Below, piece after piece: positions 23,496 through 32,588 of a DNA stretch of 37,301 bases (position 1 is its first letter; every line of letters starts with the position of its first letter). The notes under the pieces are model-generated. The model did not search any database. It was not told the DNA's origin and was given only the letters and a program-made list of their open reading frames with translations. The position numbers were made by a program, and so were the translations under genes. The stretch is from Candidatus Atribacteria bacterium (GTDB taxonomy: Bacteria; Atribacterota; Phoenicimicrobiia; Phoenicimicrobiales; Stramentimicrobiaceae): the NCBI GenBank assembly GCA_029556475.1, contig JAKQEP010000152.1, forward strand, positions 1 through 37,301, read 5' to 3'.

Positions 23496-26400
23496 TTAAG
23501 GGGTTGAACTTAAATTAAAAGTTTTGTTAGTATTATCCTGCCATGGAAATTTATCCAGCCAGGTATTCGGTCGAGCATGCCAGGTAGCATGGGTCACTAA
23601 ATCTTCTACTAAAATTTCACTGATAAGCCACCCCGGACCCGGACCGGTATTGTCATGTTTAATTTGAATTTTATTAATCTCGCCCAAATCAGATGAATTC
23701 ACATAAATATTATCTGTATCTCCTTTCTCGAAGGTACCTAAATGCCTAATTGTAATATCAAGAGGAGGGCTTGGTTTAGAATAAACATCATACCAGGAAG
23801 ACGTTCCTTCGCTTCCAAAAAGTTTAATGCTTATCTTGGCATCAGTTCCTGACAAATCTTCATTGCCAGTCTTTATTTGTATTCTATAACGACTTGAGAG
23901 TTTATCAGCAAATCCTTTAAAATCAATTTCCGGCAACTCTTTTTCTAATTTTCCTCTATCCAGGCTTAAATCATAGATAGCGGGATCGATAAATTCAGGA
24001 GGTTCTCCAACATTATAGCAATCAAACCTGAAAGTTCCTCCACCACCGCAATCTTCACCAGCTACACCTATAAATAAATTGACATTTTCACACAAATCAC
24101 AAGATGGATAGATGGCATGTTTACCTTCCGATGCATATACCAGTAGCCTGTTATTATAAAATTCCAAGTTACTGCACATAACTTCAGAATACATTTTTTG
24201 TGTGAAGTTTAAGGCAACATCGCCTTTATTACATACCCTGTGCCAGGCATTCCAAACCCCATGATGAGCACTAGGATCCTCATGTGAAGATTTAAATACC
24301 CATTCTAATCTCAAATTTTTATTATCTATTACCTTCCAGGCCATAAAAATACGTTCATGGTCTCCCTTATGAGCCGTGACACCAAATCGACCATAATCTT
24401 GACTCCAGGTAACCACATAGCGAAAAATAATATAGTGTGGAAGATTTTCTGAATGATAGCTAATGGTTGACCTTCCAGTAGAATTAGATGGATGTATTCT
24501 TACATAATTTGCCACATGGTCTGTATCTCTTTTTGTTAACCAATCCTCTTCTTCATCAAGTTCAATATAAGGATTGATATACTCCATTGCTTCATCTTCC
24601 CATTCTTGCAATATTCCATCACCATCTGAATCAATGTCAGAACCTTTTTCCGTTTCACTCACAAAAATGGGAATGTTACTACTAAGTACCCTGCCTCCAT
24701 TAGATAAGCTTAATATTATTTTGGGTTGTTGGTTCACAACATGAATTCTGTTTTCAACTGAAATATGTCCGGTACGTCCTGTAGTACTGCTATTTTCCTG
24801 AACAGAAAAACCTAAAGTCTGACTTCCTGTGCCACTGCTGCCTGAATGAATCTGTATCCAGGATACATCTGATAGGGCAGCCCACTGGCAATGGGAATAT
24901 GAGGGAGTTATAGTAAATTCTCCAGTACCCCCCGCAGACCGGAAAGTTGAATTATAACTGGATAGAGTGAAGGTGCAGGATGTCTCCGTATCTTCCTCTT
25001 CATTATCATCGTGATAAGCCTCGTAAGTGTCTATATCAAGTTGATACTTGCCTTCTCCGGAAGAGCGGTATATTCTGATATACCAGGTTCCGGTGGAATC
25101 AGCCACATATTCCAGAGTCTTGGTATCCAGCTGGGTAATAGAAGAACCTCGGGAGGTGCGGTTGGGACTTAATAAAATAAGATTATAACTGGCATTACCG
25201 GGAATAGTTAGTTGAAGGGTAATCAATTGTCCTTTTTCTACTTCCATACTATAGTAATCATCATTGTCTCCTGCTTTCAATAACCCGGTAAAGGTGCTGT
25301 CAGATATGGGAATAGCTTCCTGATAGGAATCGCCAGCATCCCGTCCACTATCTGCATCATTCTGGTTTTCTATGTCCACAGAAAGTTGATACTTGCCTTC
25401 TCCGGAAGAGCGAGATACCTTGATGTACCAGGTTCCAGTAGAATCAGCCACATAATCCAGAGTCTTGGAATCAAGCCGGGTAATGGAAGAACCTCGGGAG
25501 GTACGGTTGGGATTTAATAAAGTAAGATTATAACTGGCATTACCGGGAATAGTTAGTTGAAGGGTAATCAATTGTCCTTTTTCAACCTCTATACTGTAGT
25601 AATCATCATTGTCTCCTGCTTTCAACAACCCGGTAAAGGTGCTGTCGGATATGGGAATGGCCTCTTGATAGGAATCGCCAGCATCCCGTCCGCTATCTGC
25701 ATCATTCTGGTTCTGGATATCAACGGATAACTGGTATTCACCTTCTCCGGAAGAGCGGGATACCCTGATATACCAGGTTCCAGTGGAATCAGCCACATAA
25801 TCCAGAGTCTTGGTATCCAGCTGGGTAATAGAAGAACCTCGGGAAGAACGGTTGGGATTGAATAAAGTAAGATTATAACTGGCATTGCCGGGAATAGTTA
25901 GTTGAAGGGTAATCAATTGTCCTTTTTCAACATAAATTTGATAATAGTCATCATTATGTATTTTTCCTTCACCAATCGCATCTCCCAGGAAACCGGTATA
26001 ATCACCTTCTTGAATTAGAACTACTTCTTCTCCAGTATCAATCTTTTCTTCTTTTCCTTCCTCTCTCAATTCCTCTTCTTGTTCTACTTCTCCTAATTCT
26101 TCCTGGTCCTCAATCTCTTCTTCTATTGCTTCTTCTTCCTCATCTACCATTATAACGATACTGTCCTGTTTGAAAGCTATGTGATTATCCTGAGGAGATT
26201 CCCTTTCTATCCTGATAAATATTGTGGTAGCACCAGGTATAAAATCTCTGTCAATGTTTACCTGTCCTTTACAGGTATAACCCAGGGGATCAGCTGAAGA
26301 AGAGACATTGGGAATAGTAACTGTCTTGGTCTTGAATACTCCACCCATGTTACCACTCCCGGGGAAGCCATAGATTAGTTTGAATTTTGCATCAAATCCT

Positions 26401-26660
26401 CTTCCACCGTTTACTTTATCAGTAGCCAGAGCAGTGATATCCAAAACTAGATCTGTTGTGCCAGGAGTTATGTTATGAAAAGTCCACTCAGCATAATCAT
26501 TTAATGCCGAATCTCTAAGCCAGTTCCAACCATTAATTAAATCTCCATTTGAATTATAAGTACTTGCCTCTTTTATACTGGTTTCAGCTAATAAGAGTGA
26601 GTTTGATAAAATTATAAGCAGTAAAAGAATAGTTATTGTTAAAACATTTTTCCCCTTCAT
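23496..26660 (-). CDS. large secreted PPC / BACON-like / PLAT multidomain protein
   Basis: The 1054-aa exported protein has a signal peptide (1-25) and an N-terminal beta domain (about 27-172). A Glu-rich linker (173-212) leads into three tandem PPC (bacterial prepeptidase C-terminal) domains with a 115-residue period (about 215-555; DDYYSIEVEKGQLITLQL). A BACON-like domain follows (about 565-650; GGTGEFTITP, WIQIHSGSSGTG), then a DSDGDG calcium-type loop (about 680). About 700-890 resembles Vps62-type beta proteins (GKHAIYPSCDLC). A C-terminal PLAT/LH2 domain (about 905-1040) contains YRIQIKTGNEDLSGTDAKIS. No protease or lyase catalytic core is evident, so a surface or binding role is likelier. 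The ATG follows a perfect AGGAGGT. Confidence 0.85.
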   Translation of the reverse strand: MKGKNVLTITILLLLIILSNSLLLAETSIKEASTYNSNGDLINGWNWLRDSALNDYAEWTFHNITPGTTDLVLDITALATDKVNGGRGFDAKFKLIYGFPGSGNMGGVFKTKTVTIPNVSSSADPLGYTCKGQVNIDRDFIPGATTIFIRIERESPQDNHIAFKQDSIVIMVDEEEEAIEEEIEDQEELGEVEQEEELREEGKEEKIDTGEEVVLIQEGDYTGFLGDAIGEGKIHNDDYYQIYVEKGQLITLQLTIPGNASYNLTLFNPNRSSRGSSITQLDTKTLDYVADSTGTWYIRVSRSSGEGEYQLSVDIQNQNDADSGRDAGDSYQEAIPISDSTFTGLLKAGDNDDYYSIEVEKGQLITLQLTIPGNASYNLTLLNPNRTSRGSSITRLDSKTLDYVADSTGTWYIKVSRSSGEGKYQLSVDIENQNDADSGRDAGDSYQEAIPISDSTFTGLLKAGDNDDYYSMEVEKGQLITLQLTIPGNASYNLILLSPNRTSRGSSITQLDTKTLEYVADSTGTWYIRIYRSSGEGKYQLDIDTYEAYHDDNEEEDTETSCTFTLSSYNSTFRSAGGTGEFTITPSYSHCQWAALSDVSWIQIHSGSSGTGSQTLGFSVQENSSTTGRTGHISVENRIHVVNQQPKIILSLSNGGRVLSSNIPIFVSETEKGSDIDSDGDGILQEWEDEAMEYINPYIELDEEEDWLTKRDTDHVANYVRIHPSNSTGRSTISYHSENLPHYIIFRYVVTWSQDYGRFGVTAHKGDHERIFMAWKVIDNKNLRLEWVFKSSHEDPSAHHGVWNAWHRVCNKGDVALNFTQKMYSEVMCSNLEFYNNRLLVYASEGKHAIYPSCDLCENVNLFIGVAGEDCGGGGTFRFDCYNVGEPPEFIDPAIYDLSLDRGKLEKELPEIDFKGFADKLSSRYRIQIKTGNEDLSGTDAKISIKLFGSEGTSSWYDVYSKPSPPLDITIRHLGTFEKGDTDNIYVNSSDLGEINKIQIKHDNTGPGPGWLISEILVEDLVTHATWHARPNTWLDKFPWQDNTNKTFNLSSTP
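25025..26000 (-). repeat. 345-bp tandem repeats encoding PPC domains
   Basis: Three in-frame DNA repeats inside the large secreted protein gene. The landmark ACCAGGTTCC recurs at 25082, 25427 and 25772, exactly 345 bp apart (115 codons). Long stretches are almost identical, pointing to recent duplication or continuing homogenisation. Confidence 0.9.
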
Positions 26661-26814
26661 AATTATGACCTCCTACCATTTTATTTTTTTATAATCAAAT
26701 TTAAACAACCTACCATTATTATTATTCCCTTTTTTCATAAATATAGACAACCAGGTAATATTTTTCGCTTAATTTCTCAGGCAACAATAATTTAAAAAAA
26801 TTTATTGACACTTA

Positions 26815-27993
26815 TTAATCATTGTTTAAATCATAACCTGCGGGAACTTTGTAAAGACCTTTTATCATATTGCGCATTATCTCTGAAATCTGATTGAAAT
26901 TTTGCCAGTCTCGCCGTTCAATGGTTTTCCCCTGCCAGACATTAAAGCCGGCCACTCCGGAAAAGGAATGGAGATAGCCGGCATACAGGTTTCCTGGAAA
27001 ACCGCATTGCCAGGAATCTGGATTAACCTGAATCTCGGCAGCATACAATTGGTAATTTCTCCAATGGGTGTCAACATGATAACAGAGGTTTTTTCGGCTC
27101 AACTCATAGTTGTAACTTATCTTTACCGGACTTTGAGGGTCATTACTTAAATAAAAAAGAACATTATCACCTACCACCTTATTCCACTCATCCAACACTT
27201 CCTGCATGCGATGGAAATTTGTGCCATCATAGACTGCTACAGGACCATCAGGCCATCGAATGGTGTGATTGCTGCTCCAGCCAAATTGGTATATCAATTC
27301 TCTTTCCTGATAAGTTAATAAAGGAGAACTTTTCACAACCTGAATCCGAACTGCCCTATTATCTTTGCCTCCCCTGTTGTCACTAACTTCACAACTGATA
27401 AAACAATCACCGGGTTGATAGGGAGCTGTCCAGATTACACTGGCACCGATTCCTCTTATCAAGCCCTTATTGCTATACCAATAGTAGGAAAGGGTATCTC
27501 CATCCTCATCAGCAGCATGACAGGTGACCCTGCTCTGCTGTCCTGCTTCTAAGATAGAGGGTTGAGCAATCAAACCGGAAATGACCGGAGGATGGTTTTC
27601 CCGCCAGGGAACAAGGTGAATAATCATTCCATTTTGATAAGAATTATCTCTAATATCCCTAATTATATTGATAATTTGACCTAAAAAATAATCGTCTTTA
27701 GTTATCTCATAATCTAAGAATAAAGCATCCCCCATATTTAAATTTAGCAGTTGGAAAGTTGCTCTTCTGAAGACCAGAATACTGAAATCAGACGAGATGT
27801 AGATAAGTTCATTAAGTGAATCATCGTCTAACAATATTGGATTTACCGGCAGAGAGCCCAGAGTCTCTGGAGAGATATTTGGGAAGGCTGCTATTTCTAA
27901 GGTAAATAAGAAAAGGATAAAAAGGATAAGATAAATGAATACTAATAATAAGACAATCTTTTGGTGCTTTTTAACCAAACCATTGGTAAGCAC
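26815..27993 (-). CDS. membrane-anchored PKD-like protein with degenerate matrixin-like domain
   Basis: The 392-aa protein starts at GTG 27993, preceded by TAGGAGGT 7 nt upstream; the longer frame to 28047 has no ribosome site. It has a membrane anchor (about 12-34), an unknown domain (about 35-130), a PKD/Ig-like domain (about 134-222; ADEDGDTLSYYWYSN) and a C-terminal region (about 232-392). That region has the layout of a matrixin-like metalloprotease: RWPDGPVAVYDG, VLDEWN, AAEIQVNP, and a final LYKVPAGYDLNND. The zinc motif HExxHxxGF is replaced by H342-S-F-S-G-V-A-G-F350, so the glutamate and second histidine are missing. It is probably non-catalytic. It lies upstream of the 1054-aa protein on the same strand. 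Confidence 0.72.
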   Translation of the reverse strand: MLTNGLVKKHQKIVLLLVFIYLILFILFLFTLEIAAFPNISPETLGSLPVNPILLDDDSLNELIYISSDFSILVFRRATFQLLNLNMGDALFLDYEITKDDYFLGQIINIIRDIRDNSYQNGMIIHLVPWRENHPPVISGLIAQPSILEAGQQSRVTCHAADEDGDTLSYYWYSNKGLIRGIGASVIWTAPYQPGDCFISCEVSDNRGGKDNRAVRIQVVKSSPLLTYQERELIYQFGWSSNHTIRWPDGPVAVYDGTNFHRMQEVLDEWNKVVGDNVLFYLSNDPQSPVKISYNYELSRKNLCYHVDTHWRNYQLYAAEIQVNPDSWQCGFPGNLYAGYLHSFSGVAGFNVWQGKTIERRDWQNFNQISEIMRNMIKGLYKVPAGYDLNND

Positions 27994-28047
27994 AGCCAGA
28001 CCTCCTATTTTTTTAAAAATCTTAACTATGCCATATAATAACCACAC

Positions 28048-28399
28048 AATACACTAGAAAATAATATTTTTTTACTATTATTTATTCTATTTCTTTAAAA
28101 GAATGGTACTTAGACTCTAGCTTCCTAACTCTTTAAAGTCAGAAAGGCAATGAATGATCAAGGAATCATCAGTCAAAGTCCAATTATGATATAGTTCATT
28201 TTTTATTTTTAGGAGAAATCCCAGCTGAATATTTCATCTGGCAGATTAATTTTCAAAAAGAAATGTAATTATTTTATATTATACTATTTTTTGAAAAAAT
28301 TAGTAATAACATTTATAGCAGAAGGGATAAATATAGTTATCAGTCACTGGTAGTTGATATTTATTAGTTAGATTAGATTTTAAGTTTATAGCTGACTTC
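28048..28399. other. gene-free AT-rich spacer
   Basis: No ORF of interest and no clear terminator. A weak period-7 tract (GTTATCAGTCACTGGTAGTTG, about 28336-28356) lies near the activator gene's 3' end. Confidence 0.4.
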
Positions 28400-29374
28400 C
28401 TATCGAATTGCTTGATAGCCTAAAGACCATTTGCCACAGCGGTCACCCCAGCGGGCAATCGTTTCACCATCAACCATGATTTCCACCACTTCACAATGGT
28501 TGGGACAACCATCACATTCAAATCCACTGGTCTGGTAATTCCGCTCCACCAATTCAAAACCATAGAAGGCCGAGGGACGAGGATTTAGCTCTATCTCTTC
28601 CCTGGCCAGAAGGGCTGCCCCTATGGCACCCATCACCTGGTAATACTCAGGAACTACAACCTGATAACCAATCTCTTTTTCAAAACTCTTTTTAATTCCT
28701 GAATTGGCAGCCACACCTCCCTGAAAGAAAATGGTAGGTAAAATCTTCTTACCCTTTCCCACATTGTTCAGGTAATTGCGGACCATTGCCTCACATAAAC
28801 CGGCAATAATATCTTCTTCTTTGTAGCCCATCTGCTGTTTGTGAACCATATCTGATTCGGCAAATACTGTACATCTGCCTGCAATCCTTACCGGATTTTC
28901 GGAACGCAGAGCATACTCTCCAAACTCTTCAATGGGAATGTCCAGACGATATGCCTGATGATCCAGGAAAGAACCGGTACCGGCAGCACAGATAGTATTC
29001 ATGGCAAAATCGACCACCACACCATTCTGAAGAATAATGATTTTGGAATCCTGCCCGCCTATCTCAAAGATGGTACGCACTTCCGGATTAAGATATAAGG
29101 CTGCTACCGAATGAGCGGTAATCTCATTCTTCACGATATCCGCACCTGCTATTACCCCGGCTAATACTCTTCCACTACCGGTAGTACCAACGCCGACCAC
29201 CTCCAGAGATATTCCCTGATTTTCTTTTCTGATAATGGAGAGTCCTTCTTTGAGCATTTTAATGGGCTGCCCCTGTGTCCTCAGATAAACAGAGTTTAAC
29301 ACATCGTTATTCTCATCCAATAAGACCAGATCGGTACTGACCGCCCCTACATCGATTCCTAAAAATGTTCTCAT
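28400..29374 (-). CDS. 2-hydroxyacyl-CoA dehydratase activator-type ATPase
   Basis: The 324-aa protein of the BadF/BadG/BcrA/HgdC family of ASKHA-fold ATPases injects electrons into radical dehydratases using a [4Fe-4S] cluster bridging a dimer. The nucleotide-binding start GIDVGAVSTDLVLLD, GTTGSGR and IGGQDSK are present. Both cluster cysteines are there: C129 in NTICAAGTGSF and C168 in GRCTVF. A C-terminal extension (about 285-324) adds a C-x2-C-x3-C group and another Cys near the end, absent from minimal HgdC. Its start overlaps the upstream gene's stop by 4 bp. The partner is probably the two D-component-like proteins upstream; the true substrate is unknown. Confidence 0.9.
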   Translation of the reverse strand: MRTFLGIDVGAVSTDLVLLDENNDVLNSVYLRTQGQPIKMLKEGLSIIRKENQGISLEVVGVGTTGSGRVLAGVIAGADIVKNEITAHSVAALYLNPEVRTIFEIGGQDSKIIILQNGVVVDFAMNTICAAGTGSFLDHQAYRLDIPIEEFGEYALRSENPVRIAGRCTVFAESDMVHKQQMGYKEEDIIAGLCEAMVRNYLNNVGKGKKILPTIFFQGGVAANSGIKKSFEKEIGYQVVVPEYYQVMGAIGAALLAREEIELNPRPSAFYGFELVERNYQTSGFECDGCPNHCEVVEIMVDGETIARWGDRCGKWSLGYQAIR

Positions 29375-30471
29375 ACAGACATCCTTACCCCCTTTCTCCT
29401 CTTTTTAAGCAAGTCAACAAAAGCCTCTACCCGGGTATTAAGCCCTTCTTCACCGGTTTGCTCATCATAAATCAGGGTTAAAGTAGGAAAATCAAGGTCT
29501 TCACTAACCTTCTTCAGGATTGTCTCGGCAACAATCTCGGGCATACAGGTGAAGGGTATAACCTGAATGGCACCATCCAGCCCTTCTTTATGGGCTAACA
29601 CCACATTGCCCACTGTAGTCTGTCCTTCACCGCCTACCGAATGTGCCAGATAAGGGTAGGCTGCCTCCTCTATCTCTTGTTCTTCCTTAAAACTATCTTT
29701 AAAAATTTTTAATCTCATTATGGGGCCAATCCAGGCTTCAATGGTATTTTTACGCACTACTTCTATCCCCATATAGCCGAGCTTCTCTTCCAGGTGATGA
29801 TTGGTAAATGGTTCTAAAGAGACATAGAATTCGCCAACCAGAGCAATTCTGATAAGATTCTGTTTTTGAAAATCAGTATTCTCATCGAATTTGTGTATGG
29901 TCTCAGTTTCTATCTGTTTGAGCATTTCGCGATTTTTAGCTTTTTTAATTTTCAACATACTCTCTTTTAAGATACGGGAAGAGACACCTCTTACCTTTTC
30001 TCTGGGACGAACCGATAAGACCATATTCTCCAGTTTCTCCATCAATAGGATTTTCTGCCAGCCCAATCTGAATTGATTGATAAAATAAGACCAGCTTCTG
30101 CCATTACGCAAGATATTTAAGTTTTCCCATAACATATTCCAGTTTCCACGAGGAATTTCTATAATAATCATTTTGAAATCATAGCCCAAATCTAACAGGA
30201 TATCCCTCTGTACCTGAGCATAATATCCAAAACGACAGGGTCCCCAACCGCCTGCCATAATCAGACCTTCAGCACCCAACTCCAGTGCTTCTAAGAAATT
30301 ACCCAGTACGATTTTGAGGGGCAAGCAGCAATACTCAGGTGCATATCTCACTCCCAAATCGAGCGTTCTTTTGGTATTGGGCGGTATCTCTATCAATTCA
30401 TGTCCCATATCAGTGATGATAGTCTCATTCATAACTTCGATATTACCAAGACGGGGCAAGGCTATTTTCAA
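29371..30471 (-). CDS. CoA-dehydratase D-component-like protein (DUF2229 type), 366 aa
   Basis: Belongs to the 2-hydroxyglutaryl-CoA dehydratase D-component superfamily, in the group usually found with HgdC-like activases. Cysteines likely to bind Fe-S are in YAPEYCCLPLK (about 47-57), GWGPCRFGYY (about 80) and IPFTCMPEI (about 309). The C-terminus has YDEQTGEEGLNTRVEAF, typical of this group. The start is TTG 30471 with AGGAGG 10 nt upstream. It overlaps the preceding gene by 29 bp and is followed by the activator with a 4-bp overlap, so the three are translated as a unit. Enzymatic function is unproven for this subfamily. Confidence 0.85.
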   Translation of the reverse strand: MKIALPRLGNIEVMNETIITDMGHELIEIPPNTKRTLDLGVRYAPEYCCLPLKIVLGNFLEALELGAEGLIMAGGWGPCRFGYYAQVQRDILLDLGYDFKMIIIEIPRGNWNMLWENLNILRNGRSWSYFINQFRLGWQKILLMEKLENMVLSVRPREKVRGVSSRILKESMLKIKKAKNREMLKQIETETIHKFDENTDFQKQNLIRIALVGEFYVSLEPFTNHHLEEKLGYMGIEVVRKNTIEAWIGPIMRLKIFKDSFKEEQEIEEAAYPYLAHSVGGEGQTTVGNVVLAHKEGLDGAIQVIPFTCMPEIVAETILKKVSEDLDFPTLTLIYDEQTGEEGLNTRVEAFVDLLKKRRKGVRMSV

Positions 30472-31450
30472 TTCTTTTTTTCCTCCTTATCATATCGAGA
30501 AAGGCTTCAATACGGGTATTGATGCCGGCTTCTCCGGTATGTTCGTCAAAAACAAATTCAGTATAGGAGACCTCCGGGCATTTCTGGCTTTGATGGTGAA
30601 TCGATTCACCTACCATGGAATCTTCTCCACATTCAAAAGAGGTCAGATGAATAATCCCTTCTACCCCGTTTTCGAAATAATAGAGAGCTGCTCCCACTGC
30701 TTTGCGGGAGAGACTCCAGAAGATTGGTTTGTACAGCTTTTTTAACTGTTTTTTTACCATAGCCGGATGCACCATTCCCGGTGTTAACACATTCACTTTC
30801 ATCCTTTTCAGTTTTTCTATTAAGTTCAAATTTATATAGGAATCATCGATTAAGTAATCATGACCCACTACAGCAATATTGATAGGTTTCTCTTCCCATT
30901 GTCTCTTACTGTTTATACTATCCTGCCCTTCAATAAGAGAAGCAGGTCTAAGCACTTTGGGGTCTAAGAGATGTGCCACATAGTTTTTCTGAAAATTCTC
31001 CCAGGAGAGAGAAATAGCTCTAGAAATTGCTAAAGTGTTCTCAGTAAGCAGTTGCCCTACTTGAAAAAGACTGTTCTTCCAGGTGCCATAAGATTTTCTA
31101 ACATCCACCACAGGGCTGATTATGGGGCATATTGAACTGAGTGAGGATTTTACCATATCGGGTAAGCCAATAATTTTGGGGCAGAAGAAGGCACCCTTTT
31201 CTATACATACCATTCTGGGGATTAGAATATAGTCTACCTGGTCAACTAAACTCAGGACATGACCGTAGAATACCTTGACCGGAAGACATATCTCGCTCAA
31301 GGATGAACGTATCCCTGAATCAAGAATACTCTTATTGGTGGGTCTGGAGAGCACCACCTCAACTCCCAGACGGGTTAAAAACTCCTTCCAGAGAGGATAG
31401 TATTCATAAAAATAGAGAGCATAGGGTATTCCAACCTTTTTCTTTTTCAT
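30443..31450 (-). CDS. CoA-dehydratase D-component-like protein (DUF2229 type), 335 aa
   Basis: Homologue of the 366-aa protein downstream, with the same start (KVGIPYALYFYEYYPLWKEF) and end (FDEHTGEAGINTRIEAF) signatures. Cysteines occur in SEICLPVKVFYGH (about 54), RMVCIEKGAFFC (about 82 and 90) and TSFECGEDSM (about 275). Such proteins are often fused with an activase into one very long polypeptide; here the parts are separate genes. The ATG follows AAGGA about 10 nt upstream. It lies 63 bp downstream of the exported Pcm gene and is probably co-transcribed with it. Confidence 0.83.
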   Translation of the reverse strand: MKKKKVGIPYALYFYEYYPLWKEFLTRLGVEVVLSRPTNKSILDSGIRSSLSEICLPVKVFYGHVLSLVDQVDYILIPRMVCIEKGAFFCPKIIGLPDMVKSSLSSICPIISPVVDVRKSYGTWKNSLFQVGQLLTENTLAISRAISLSWENFQKNYVAHLLDPKVLRPASLIEGQDSINSKRQWEEKPINIAVVGHDYLIDDSYINLNLIEKLKRMKVNVLTPGMVHPAMVKKQLKKLYKPIFWSLSRKAVGAALYYFENGVEGIIHLTSFECGEDSMVGESIHHQSQKCPEVSYTEFVFDEHTGEAGINTRIEAFLDMIRRKKRIENSLAPSW

Positions 31451-31513
31451 CTTTACAATTCCTTTTCCTAACCAGTATGACCAGTATGAGGGTATTAAAG
31501 AATAATAACGGGT

Positions 31514-32248
31514 TTAATCCAGTGCTCTGAGCATGGGAACAAAGAGGACTCCGGTGATTCCCTCTGAAACCCTCCTACCTTCTTTATTATAGATTTTCAT
31601 CAGGGTTTGAATCATCCAGACACTGCCTACCGGGATTACCATCCGACCATGCTCAGGGTGTAATTGTTCTAAAAGGGGTGGGGGGACATGGTCTGGAGCA
31701 CAGGTGACTATAATAGCATCAAAGGGTGCTTCATCCTGCCAGCCATAGTACCCGTCACCTATTAGGAATTTTATATTGTCATAACCCAGCTTGTTTAGCA
31801 GGCTTTGAGCCTTAAGAGATAAGGATTCATAAATTTCAATGGTATAAACCTCTTTCACTATTTCTGCTAAGATGGCAGCCTGGTATCCGGAACCGGTTCC
31901 TATTTCCAGGACTTTTTCAGCTCCGGTTAACTCCAAAAGCTGGGTCTTTAGAGCAACTATATAGGGTTGAGAGATGGTCTGTCCTTCGCCTATTCCCAGG
32001 GGGAAATCGCCATATGCCTCATCCTTGACCCGAGCATCTACAAATTCATGGCGAGGCACTTTACCCATGGCTTCCAGTACCAAAGGGTCTGTAATATCCC
32101 GTGCAGCTAAATCCTGGGCAACCATCTTCTCACGACGTTCTTTATAGACAGATTCCTCTGAGGCTGGTGAGCAGATTGAGGTATTATATAGCAAGAAAAA
32201 AATGGAAAATAGTATTGTTACTATAAATATTATTCTATATTTTTTCAT
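31514..32248 (-). CDS. pcm: exported protein-L-isoaspartate O-methyltransferase
   Basis: SAM-dependent repair enzyme that methylates isoaspartyl residues in damaged proteins. Motifs: GEGQTISQPYIVA (substrate loop), VLEIGTGSGYQAAIL (SAM motif I) and a PFDAIIVTCAPDHVPPPLLEQL segment split around the post-II region. The 244-aa form starts at ATG 32248; an in-frame TTG at 32260 adds only four residues. Unusually, it begins with a hydrophobic signal/anchor (about 4-25; MKKYRIIFIVTILFSIFF), so the enzyme probably works in the periplasm or outside the membrane. SAM supply there is puzzling. It seems to head the operon with the dehydratase-like genes. Confidence 0.9.
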   Translation of the reverse strand: MKKYRIIFIVTILFSIFFLLYNTSICSPASEESVYKERREKMVAQDLAARDITDPLVLEAMGKVPRHEFVDARVKDEAYGDFPLGIGEGQTISQPYIVALKTQLLELTGAEKVLEIGTGSGYQAAILAEIVKEVYTIEIYESLSLKAQSLLNKLGYDNIKFLIGDGYYGWQDEAPFDAIIVTCAPDHVPPPLLEQLHPEHGRMVIPVGSVWMIQTLMKIYNKEGRRVSEGITGVLFVPMLRALD

Positions 32249-32588
32249 TTTACCAACCAACTTTTATTAAAAAGTAAAAATATTGAATTTTTACCAGTCA
32301 GGCAATTTTTAAAGAATAATCTTCTTGTAGTAATTAATATTACCCTTTTCTCTGTTCTTTTTCAAGGTTATCCCCAATATGTTTACACTAAATCAAAAGA
32401 TTATACAGTTTTTACTAACATTAGAGTAAATTTCAGCAATAAGCCCTTTTCCGATTCTTATTATACTGTTTTTTTCGCAAAACTTTACTAAAATTATCCT
32501 CTATTTTTACCCATTATAGACTACAAGAGAGCATCTTTTTAGCTATTCTAAATCAGAAACAGAGAAAATAGTAGAAGGGAAGGAAATT
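32249..32588. promoter_or_regulatory. divergent promoter region between pcm and the sigma-like gene
   Basis: A gene-free 340-bp AT-rich region. Two minus-strand TATAAT boxes (32405-32400 and 32465-32460) have similar surroundings (AGTAAA upstream, AC[TA]GTATAAT) but no strong -35 box at ideal spacing. They could drive the pcm operon. No clear promoter for the plus-strand gene was identified. Confidence 0.35.

Noticed and set aside
25622-25885. 87-aa minus-strand ORF inside the PPC repeats
   Set aside because: Alternative-frame shadow of the tandem PPC coding repeats.
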